From Prolixibacteraceae bacterium (GTDB taxonomy: Bacteria; Bacteroidota; Bacteroidia; Bacteroidales; Prolixibacteraceae), in NCBI GenBank assembly GCA_016788685.1, contig JAEUSS010000220.1:1-5433 (forward strand): a stretch of 5,433 nucleotides of DNA, in the 5' to 3' direction. The translations under genes and the position numbers were made by a program. Under the pieces are notes generated by a model. It had not been told where the DNA came from and made no database searches. It worked only from the letters and a program-made list of their open reading frames with translations. Each line of letters starts with the position of its first letter. Positions within the stretch are counted from its first letter, which is position 1. Below, piece after piece: positions 1 through 5,433 of the stretch.

Positions 1-1614
1 CGAATGCGATTTGCTATAAGCCAGCGGAGTATCGGTTTGAGAACCTTTTCTCTTAAACGCAAGTTTAGTTTCATCATCAGTTCTGATCCAACGTTCATAA
101 TTCTGAGTTGTTCCGAGACTTCCGACAGAGTTGGTTTGGTAAGCCATGGTACCTGACATCGTTAAACCCTGAGTAAGGAAACTCATATCGAGATTAAGGC
201 CGAACTGCGAAGTAATATTCGTTACTGTATGGCGGTAATAGCCCGAACGATTGAGCATTCCGTATGTCGGATCGGTTACACGTTCTGTGGTGATAACCTT
301 GCCTCCTGCATCAAGAACATTACCTTCAGCGTCCAGCACCTGTGGAGTTACCGGCCCGTAAACTGTTGACGGCATCTGGAACAAACTGCTGTAAATTGAG
401 GAATTACCATATCCCGGAGTTCTTTCACGCTTCACATTCCCACTCAGACGAACAAATGCACTCAGATATTTATTGAGCGACATATCAACATTCGAGCGAT
501 AGTTAACCCAGATGTTGTTTGCATTCGGGTTGTATTTATCCTGATCGGTTTTAAACTGTCCACCCTGATGCATTACATTAATGTTCGAATAAAACTGTAC
601 TTTATTGTTTCCGCCACTAACATTAATTCCTACACGTTGCATACTGGCGAAATCTTTCATAAATCGGTTGTACCAATTATTATTGGGATACAAATCCCTG
701 TTTTCGCCCGAACGATAGTTGGCAATTTCGTCGTCACTGAACAGGTAGTTTTCCCCATGTCCGTCATTATAAGCCGCCTGATTTCTCAGTTCGGCGTAAT
801 CGGCAGAATTATAGAAAGTAGGCTTAGTTGTTACCTGTTGTATTGATTGATCAAAACGGGTATTGATCTTCAATCCATCTTTTGTTCCGCGTTTGGTCGT
901 AACAACAATTAGTCCGTTTGCCCCCTGAATACCATAAAGAGCCTGTGTTGATGCGTCTTTTAAAATCGTGATTGATTCAATTTCATTAGCTGATATGTAC
1001 TCCAGCGTTTGATTGCTGTTGTAGGCACAGATAATTCCATCAATCATAACCAATGGCCCAGTTCCCCGTGCAGCAGAAATACCTCTGACCAGCAAACTGG
1101 TATTTGCTCGTGACAACTCAGAATAGGACTCCTGAGTGGTAAGTCCGGATAGCCGGCCAGCCAAAGTTTGTCCCAGATTGGCGACGGGTGCTTTCTCAAG
1201 TTCGCGGCCACTTACAGTTGCAACTGCACCTGAAACATTTCTGCGCAGCTGCGAGGTATAGCCCAGTTGAATAACTTCGTCCAGGTTGTGTGCATCGGCT
1301 ACCAGTTTCACGTCAATGCGTTCCTTTTTTTCAATAGCCACCTTTTGCTTGGCATAACCGATGAATGAAAAATTCAGGAACTCATTTTCTTCATTCAATA
1401 AAAGCACGTATTCTCCGGCAGCATTTGTTACCGCCCGATATTGGCCATCTCCGGAGCTAACCACTACACCTTCGAGTGGCTTTTCAAATTCGTTTAACAC
1501 TACCCCGTTAATGGAAATTGATAACTGTTGTGCACTGAGTGTTGTCCAGAAGGAGCACATAAGCACGAACACAAACAGCATTCCTATTTTTAGAGTTATT
1601 TTTTTATGTCTCAT
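1..1614 (-). CDS. SusC/RagA-family TonB-dependent outer-membrane transporter, N-terminal 538 residues (SusC-2, 3' end outside window)
   Basis: This is the front half of a second SusC-type transporter; the frame is open from ATG 1614 to base 1. Domains in order are as follows. A signal peptide has RHKK, a hydrophobic core at about 8-25 and likely cleavage after LSA (28). A carboxypeptidase-like regulatory domain (about 32-105) contains GVVLNEFEKPLEGVVV, NAAGEY and FSFIGY. A TonB-box/hinge region contains LDEVIQLGYTSQ (111-122). The plug (about 127-243) contains SGAVATVSGRELEKAPVANL, LVRGIS, GPLVMIDGII and SITILKDASTQALYGIQGAN, then GLIVVTTKRG. The first barrel strands begin at about 248. There is no N-terminal STN secretin-like domain, so direct anti-sigma signalling by this protein is unlikely. 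The hinge departs from the usual DEVVVVGYGTQ consensus. The gene begins 36 bp after the SusD stop, which suggests co-transcription; another SusD gene is expected beyond the left edge. About half of the roughly 1,000-residue family length is present, with no frameshift seen. Confidence 0.95.
   Translation of the reverse strand, partial: MRHKKITLKIGMLFVFVLMCSFWTTLSAQQLSISINGVVLNEFEKPLEGVVVSSGDGQYRAVTNAAGEYVLLLNEENEFLNFSFIGYAKQKVAIEKKERIDVKLVADAHNLDEVIQLGYTSQLRRNVSGAVATVSGRELEKAPVANLGQTLAGRLSGLTTQESYSELSRANTSLLVRGISAARGTGPLVMIDGIICAYNSNQTLEYISANEIESITILKDASTQALYGIQGANGLIVVTTKRGTKDGLKINTRFDQSIQQVTTKPTFYNSADYAELRNQAAYNDGHGENYLFSDDEIANYRSGENRDLYPNNNWYNRFMKDFASMQRVGINVSGGNNKVQFYSNINVMHQGGQFKTDQDKYNPNANNIWVNYRSNVDMSLNKYLSAFVRLSGNVKRERTPGYGNSSIYSSLFQMPSTVYGPVTPQVLDAEGNVLDAGGKVITTERVTDPTYGMLNRSGYYRHTVTNITSQFGLNLDMSFLTQGLTMSGTMAYQTNSVGSLGTTQNYERWIRTDDETKLAFKRKGSQTDTPLAYSKSHS
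1267..1284 (-). other. Putative TonB box of SusC-2 (LDEVIQ)
   Basis: Residues 111-116 lie between the carboxypeptidase-like domain and the plug, exactly where SusC proteins carry the DEVVVVGYG hinge that contains the TonB-contacting strand. Here the sequence is LDEVIQ followed by LGYTSQ: the DEV core is kept, but the run of valines is broken by Gln and the Gly-Tyr-Gly-Thr-Gln becomes Gly-Tyr-Thr-Ser-Gln. Assignment as the TonB box rests on position and family knowledge. Confidence 0.6.
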
Positions 1615-1650
1615 TGCGATTTGTCATTTAAGTCCATTTACTAAATACTA
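1615..1650 (-). promoter_or_regulatory. SusD/SusC-2 intercistronic spacer with possible 8-codon minicistron
   Basis: This 36-bp A/T-rich gap lies between the TAG of the SusD gene and the ATG of SusC-2. No Shine-Dalgarno, no TAnnTTTG promoter element and no stem-loop is visible, so it is most likely an internal spacer of one operon. It contains an ATG at 1637-1635 opening an eight-codon frame (MDLNDKSQ) whose TGA (1613-1611) overlaps the SusC-2 ATG in an ATGA arrangement, which would suit translational coupling. A second ATG at 1627-1625 opens another short frame (MTNRNET). Both could be chance in such an A/T-rich leader. Confidence 0.4.
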
Positions 1651-3549
1651 CTACCAACCAGCATTTTGCCAGTCTTCTCCGGTGATCGCTTTCAAACGAT
1701 TGGCCTCTGCCAGAGGTATAGGCACCCAAAGGAACTTATTGGTATAACATTTCCGCTCGGTAGATCTCACCGTGCGTCGTCCGTAAGTATATGTGCCATC
1801 CGGATTCCGGGTTATTTCTGCAGCTGTAATCCATTTATCCGTTTTGGAAAGATCGCCTGTAGGCGTGCACCAGCGGCGAACATCAAAATAGCGATTCTCT
1901 TCCATAGCCAGTTCCACTCTGCGCTCGTGACGAACGCGAAGAATGAGTTCTTCCTTAGATAAACCTGTCGGCAAATCGGGCATGCCCACTCTCCTCCTGA
2001 TTTCGTTCACAGCTTCAGCTGCTTCGGCTAATTTACCTGCTTCGGCAGCAGCTTCAGCAAAATTTAGTATGACTTCACCCAAACGGAAAAGTTTCCAGTT
2101 AGCTCCACCTACCACATTGTCGCCACCTGAATTCGGATGTAAAAATTTCCGTTCAAAGTATCCTGTCCGGGTTGCTTTTCTCACCGAGGCGCTGATACCA
2201 GTCTGAGGTTCACCAACGTATGTTGCAATAATCCTCGTGCGGTTACCCATCGGAGCAGGAAAATTCTCGTAAGATCCGGGAGCTTCGGCAAAACTCCAGA
2301 AACACTTACGTTTTGAGCCATTGTAGTATATCGATGCATAAAAACGCGGATCTCTGTTTGCATATGGATTTTGAGGATCGTACAAGGTATTATCTTCGTT
2401 GTAATTAGGTTCCAGATGCTTTTCATCCAGGTAAGGGTTTGCCAGATCCAGAATTGGTTTTCCATCAATAGTTTCATAAGAATCGACCAACTCCTGAGAC
2501 GGACATGTTCCTGATTTATAACCATCCTGTGCACCGATCCCGTCAATATTCCAGATGTTTCCCTGACCATCGCGGCTTTGATAGATTGTTTCCTTGTCAA
2601 CCGGGCTGGGCGAATAACTCATGGTTTGTGTGAAATACTCGTTGTAAAGCGCCGAATATTTATTCTTTTCAGGCCCAATGAATGCAACATCTGACATATA
2701 AGTCTGCGGGAAATTCACTTTATTATACAATTCAAATCCGTTTGCTTTCAAATTAGCCAGGGAGGTTTTGTTGATGGTATATGCTTCTTGCCAATGGTCT
2801 TTTCCGTCATTATACAGCGGACTTGCAGCGAAAAGTATCATCTTCGATTTAATTGCCTCGGCCATCCCCTTGTTTACACGCCCTGCTTCCGAAGAAATGG
2901 TTATTCTCCAAGGTAACTCTGCAGTAGCAATTGCCACATCGCAATCTTCAATGATGAATTTCACGACATCGTAATAACTCTCTTTTTTCACTTGCGAAAA
3001 ATCATCAGCCAAGCCATAAGATGTACGTTCAATTGGCAATACCGGGCCGTACCACTTGAGCAGCTCTGAATAATAGTAGGCACGAAGCAGATGAGCCTCT
3101 GCTTTCCAGCGCTTCCGGTTCGATTCGTCGCTTACCGTAGCTTTATCAATACGGTCGATAAATACCGTGCAGTTACGGATTGCGCTCCAATACCGGGGCC
3201 AGTAATTGCCATTTCCCGAATCATCACTGATGTTTGTTATCGGATGGCTGCTCGCCGAAGCATCTCCATTGTACATGCGGCCCGACATGATCCATGATTC
3301 AGCTTCAGCATCGGTATCCCAAGCCTCATCGCTCCAATCAACCGGACCTCTGCTCCAGAAAAAATATCTGGTTCCTTTAACCGGCATATTCGAATAACAA
3401 CTATTGAGAAAAGCTCCAACCTTATCGTTATCGGCAAAAATATCATCCATTGTAATTTTACCATCCGGCGCCATGTCTAAAGCTTCTGAACAGGAGCCTA
3501 AGGTCAATATCATCAATATCAATGCGGAGTATATGCATTTAATCTTCAT
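1651..3549 (-). CDS. SusD/RagB-family nutrient-binding surface lipoprotein, complete (632 aa)
   Basis: This is the ligand-capturing lid of a SusCD complex, expected to be lipid-anchored and surface-exposed. The N-terminus has basic residues, a hydrophobic stretch (about residues 6-18) and a lipobox LGSC with the modified Cys at 20; the following S-E-A-L-D is a plausible though imperfect Bacteroidota lipoprotein export signal. The N-terminal SusD domain (about 22-240) shows the TPR-type helices: KAEAHLLRAYYYSELLKWYG (149-168) and GRVNKGMAEAIKSKMILFAA (223-242), followed by SPLYN. The C-terminal SusD/RagB domain (about 320-632) includes SQELVDSYE (351-359), DPRFYASIYYNG (400-411), WKLFRLGEVILNFAEA (485-500), EIRRRVGMP (516-524), HERRVELAMEENRYFDVRRW (541-560) and the family-typical ending WQNAGW. 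Length is within the 500-650 range usual for the family. The ATG at 3549 is chosen because it gives the full signal peptide. The gene sits between two SusC genes and pairs most simply with the upstream one. The ligand cannot be deduced; no carbohydrate-binding residues are recognisable. Confidence 0.97.
   Translation of the reverse strand: MKIKCIYSALILMILTLGSCSEALDMAPDGKITMDDIFADNDKVGAFLNSCYSNMPVKGTRYFFWSRGPVDWSDEAWDTDAEAESWIMSGRMYNGDASASSHPITNISDDSGNGNYWPRYWSAIRNCTVFIDRIDKATVSDESNRKRWKAEAHLLRAYYYSELLKWYGPVLPIERTSYGLADDFSQVKKESYYDVVKFIIEDCDVAIATAELPWRITISSEAGRVNKGMAEAIKSKMILFAASPLYNDGKDHWQEAYTINKTSLANLKANGFELYNKVNFPQTYMSDVAFIGPEKNKYSALYNEYFTQTMSYSPSPVDKETIYQSRDGQGNIWNIDGIGAQDGYKSGTCPSQELVDSYETIDGKPILDLANPYLDEKHLEPNYNEDNTLYDPQNPYANRDPRFYASIYYNGSKRKCFWSFAEAPGSYENFPAPMGNRTRIIATYVGEPQTGISASVRKATRTGYFERKFLHPNSGGDNVVGGANWKLFRLGEVILNFAEAAAEAGKLAEAAEAVNEIRRRVGMPDLPTGLSKEELILRVRHERRVELAMEENRYFDVRRWCTPTGDLSKTDKWITAAEITRNPDGTYTYGRRTVRSTERKCYTNKFLWVPIPLAEANRLKAITGEDWQNAGW
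3490..3549 (-). other. Lipoprotein signal peptide and lipobox of the SusD protein
   Basis: Residues 1-20 encode a type II signal peptide: Lys at 2 and 4, a hydrophobic core rich in Leu and Ile, and the lipobox LGSC, with Cys20 as the lipidated residue. Small or acidic residues follow the Cys (S-E at +2 and +3), which fits export to the outer surface in Bacteroidota rather than retention on the periplasmic face, though the match to the K-(D/E)2 export signal is weak. Confidence 0.85.
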
Positions 3550-3569
3550 AATTTCAATAATTTAAAGGA
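3550..3569 (-). promoter_or_regulatory. SusC-1/SusD intercistronic spacer, start region of the SusD gene
   Basis: This 20-bp A/T-rich gap lies between the TAA of SusC-1 and the ATG of the SusD gene. It holds no purine-rich Shine-Dalgarno sequence, no Bacteroidota -7 element (TAnnTTTG) and no hairpin. The absence of a Shine-Dalgarno is normal for this phylum, where A/T-rich leaders support initiation. The short gap supports translation from one polycistronic mRNA. Confidence 0.6.
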
Positions 3570-5433
3570 TTAGAAAGTGAGGTCAACACCAAAGTTCATC
3601 ATTTTGGTTACCGGATACCCGATTGGATCGTTTCCTTCCGGATCCAGGTGCCCCATTCGTAAATGATCCCATGTAAATAGGTTCTGTCCGCTCGCATAAA
3701 TCCTCAGATTACGTACTCCAAGTTTGGAGAGTGCGCCTTCTGAGAAAGTATAACCTAATTCAATATTTTTCAGGCGGGTAAAAGAACGGTCCATGATAAA
3801 GAAATCATTGGCAACATGGTTGGTATTACTATGAGTACTTAATGCCGGATAAGTGATTTTGTCTCCGTTGGCATAGCGTTCTGCAGTCCAGGCATTCTTG
3901 TGGTAATCAAAATAAGTTCCCCTGATAATGTATTCGTATACCCCCTGAGCTGAGTAGTTGCTGCTGTATTTACTTACACCCTGAAAGAATGCTGTGAAAT
4001 CGAATGATTTATAATTCAGATTTAAAGTGAAACCATAAGCAACTCTTGGAATGCTGGAGAAACCAATTGGTGCCTGATCCTTATCATTTACTATGCCATC
4101 CTTATTTAAATCAACATATTTGAAATCCCCAACTCGTGGATCTCCAAAACCATAAGTTGTAGTTGCCAGATATTCGTCTAATTCTTGCTGAGAATTAAAG
4201 TATCCGTTGCCATTGCTGTAATCAATTTTATACCCCCAGGCCTGACCGATAGAATAACCGGTACTTCTGTAGCGGTATGCATATGTTTCATCACGCATGG
4301 CTTCATCCATGAACTTTCTCTTGTTATGGTTGTAACTGTAGTTACCCCTTATGGTCATCGAAAGATCTTTGAATAATGTTTTGTTATAGGTAAGTTCAAC
4401 TTCATATCCGCTGTTGTCGACTACACCCATGTTCACCTTGGGGATGTTGCCAAGCGGGATACCCTGAAATTCAGGAACAGTACCACGTGATATCAGAATC
4501 TGGCTCCGGTTTTCAACAAAATAGTCGACAGTAAGATTCAGGGCATTTAACACCTGAACATCAACACCATAATTTTGCTTTTCAGCAACCTCCCAGCTTA
4601 AGTTCGGATTTCCTAAAAGTCCCTGATTAACGCCTTTTCCCAATCCCAAACTTCCTAGAGGACCACCTCCCATTGTAATATTGTCTTGATAAAGGAAACG
4701 AGCACTTCCCATTTTATCGTTACCTACTTTTCCGTAAGATGCCCTCAATTTCAAATTGGTAATCAATCCATTATCTCTCATGAAATCTTCATTCGAAATA
4801 ACCCATCCGGCCGATACTGCAGGAAAGAATCCATAGCGTTTACTTGGTGCAAACTGTTCTGAACCGTTGTAGCCCATATTAACCTCACCTAAATAGCGAG
4901 AATCATAACTATATGTAAATCGGCCAGATACTCCTAACAGGTTGTAAGGAATCTCACCGCCTGTTGATTCCCAGTAGTCGCGTTGAGCCAGGATCATCCC
5001 AGTAATGTCGTGTTTTGTTCCAAATGTCCGTTTGTAGTTGATTGATCCCTGTAAGTTGATGTTGTATCGGGAGTCGGCTCCTTTACCTATTGAAAGCAAA
5101 CTTTCTCCCGAGCGTTTAATGGCATAACTCATCGTATTTGTCGTAGAGTTAACATCAGCCAGGTAAAGTCGTTCTGACTTCTGTCCCTGCATCGCGGTGG
5201 TGGATTTTGAGTCATACGAAATCATCCCTTTCACGCTTAAACCCTTTGTAATAGCGTTGCTCAAATCCCAATCCAATGCAAACGAAGCATTTAAATTGGC
5301 TCTTACTTCATTCCTGTATCCCATTCTGTTCATAATCTCAAAAGCAGAACGGTCCATGTAACCAGGATCAACAATCTGGCCGGGTTCTACCCCAAAACCT
5401 TCGATGGTTGTAGGTCCAGGAGTTATAGGAAGA
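3570..5433 (-). CDS. SusC/RagA-family TonB-dependent outer-membrane transporter, C-terminal 620 residues (SusC-1, 5' end outside window)
   Basis: This is the barrel part of a SusC-type transporter, which imports ligands delivered by a SusD lipoprotein across the outer membrane using TonB/ExbBD energy. The frame is open to the right edge (first full codon at 5432), so the ATG at 5357 is internal; the gene ends with TAA at 3572-3570. Visible family marks are YGFFPAVSAGWVISNEDFM (4835-4779), LKLRASYGKVGN, the LGNPNLSWEVAEKQNYGVD block, a DLNKDGIVNDKD acidic loop (4112-4077) followed by PRVAYGFTLNLNYKSFDFTA, and a closing strand ending in GVDLTF with a terminal Phe, as usual for outer-membrane barrels. 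Alternating beta-strand patterns run throughout. Signal peptide, carboxypeptidase-like domain and plug must lie upstream; alignment with SusC-2 suggests about 420 missing residues, hence about 1,040 in total. The SusD gene follows after 20 bp, so the two form the canonical pair. The frame is intact. The ligand is unknown. Confidence 0.95.
   Translation of the reverse strand, partial: LPITPGPTTIEGFGVEPGQIVDPGYMDRSAFEIMNRMGYRNEVRANLNASFALDWDLSNAITKGLSVKGMISYDSKSTTAMQGQKSERLYLADVNSTTNTMSYAIKRSGESLLSIGKGADSRYNINLQGSINYKRTFGTKHDITGMILAQRDYWESTGGEIPYNLLGVSGRFTYSYDSRYLGEVNMGYNGSEQFAPSKRYGFFPAVSAGWVISNEDFMRDNGLITNLKLRASYGKVGNDKMGSARFLYQDNITMGGGPLGSLGLGKGVNQGLLGNPNLSWEVAEKQNYGVDVQVLNALNLTVDYFVENRSQILISRGTVPEFQGIPLGNIPKVNMGVVDNSGYEVELTYNKTLFKDLSMTIRGNYSYNHNKRKFMDEAMRDETYAYRYRSTGYSIGQAWGYKIDYSNGNGYFNSQQELDEYLATTTYGFGDPRVGDFKYVDLNKDGIVNDKDQAPIGFSSIPRVAYGFTLNLNYKSFDFTAFFQGVSKYSSNYSAQGVYEYIIRGTYFDYHKNAWTAERYANGDKITYPALSTHSNTNHVANDFFIMDRSFTRLKNIELGYTFSEGALSKLGVRNLRIYASGQNLFTWDHLRMGHLDPEGNDPIGYPVTKMMNFGVDLTF

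Noticed and set aside
568..846. Plus-strand open frame of 92 codons
   Set aside because: It lies antisense inside the SusC-2 barrel, whose frame is intact and has clear family motifs; the antisense product shows no recognisable feature.
1615..1650. Promoter or terminator between the SusD gene and SusC-2
   Set aside because: No TAnnTTTG element, no upstream TTTG at suitable spacing, and no GC-rich stem with a T tract were found.
1361..1747. Plus-strand open frame of 128 codons spanning the SusD/SusC-2 junction
   Set aside because: It overlaps the conserved N-terminus of SusC-2 and the conserved C-terminus of the SusD on the opposite strand, and looks like a reverse-strand shadow.
2000..2060. 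Repeated aagctgc/ttcggc-like runs suggesting a DNA repeat
   Set aside because: They encode the Ala/Glu-rich helix AEAAAEAGKLAEAAEA of the SusD C-terminal domain; the repetition comes from the amino-acid composition and is common in this family.
2181..2600. Minus-strand open frame of 139 codons
   Set aside because: It is a shifted-frame shadow within the SusD gene, whose real frame carries the DPRFYASIYYNG and SQELVDSYE motifs across this same stretch.
5355..5357. ATG that could be taken as the start of SusC-1
   Set aside because: The frame stays open for 25 more codons to the window edge, no signal peptide follows this ATG, and the sequence there is already mid-barrel by alignment with SusC-2.
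1..5433. One SusC gene split by insertion of the SusD gene
   Set aside because: The right fragment is a C-terminal half and the left is an N-terminal half, so they cannot be two pieces of one gene in this order. Their overlapping segments are also homologous but different, and SusC-2 has its own signal peptide.

Overview
The window is a stretch of a Bacteroidota genome with moderate GC (mid-40s percent by eye). It carries a nutrient-uptake operon of the polysaccharide-utilization-locus (PUL) type. The evidence is the SusC/RagA and SusD/RagB families, which are essentially confined to this phylum, together with A/T-rich spacers that lack Shine-Dalgarno sequences. I cannot fix the genus; a Bacteroidales or Marinilabiliales-like host is only a guess.

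All three genes lie on the minus strand, so transcription runs from high to low coordinates. First, from the right edge to 3570, is the C-terminal 620 residues of a SusC-type TonB-dependent transporter (called SusC-1 here). After 20 bp comes a complete 632-residue SusD-type surface lipoprotein (3549 to 1651). After another 36 bp comes the N-terminal 538 residues of a second SusC-type transporter (SusC-2), which starts at 1614 and runs off the left edge. Essentially every base is coding, and no gap exceeds 36 bp. I see no RNA gene, mobile element, CRISPR array, promoter or terminator.

SusC-1 and the SusD should form an outer-membrane 'pedal-bin' pair: the SusD lid captures a ligand (usually an oligosaccharide, sometimes a peptide) and the SusC barrel imports it using TonB energy. 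SusC-2 directly after the SusD suggests a tandem SusC-SusD-SusC-(SusD) operon, with a second SusD expected just beyond the left edge. In about 40 residues where SusC-1 and SusC-2 can be compared, they are clearly homologous but only about one-third identical, so they are old paralogs and probably handle different or sequential ligands. No degradative enzyme or regulator lies in the window, so the substrate cannot be read from it. I found no unprecedented system. The most notable points are the tandem layout, the non-canonical TonB-box/hinge of SusC-2, and a possible eight-codon minicistron overlapping its start codon.
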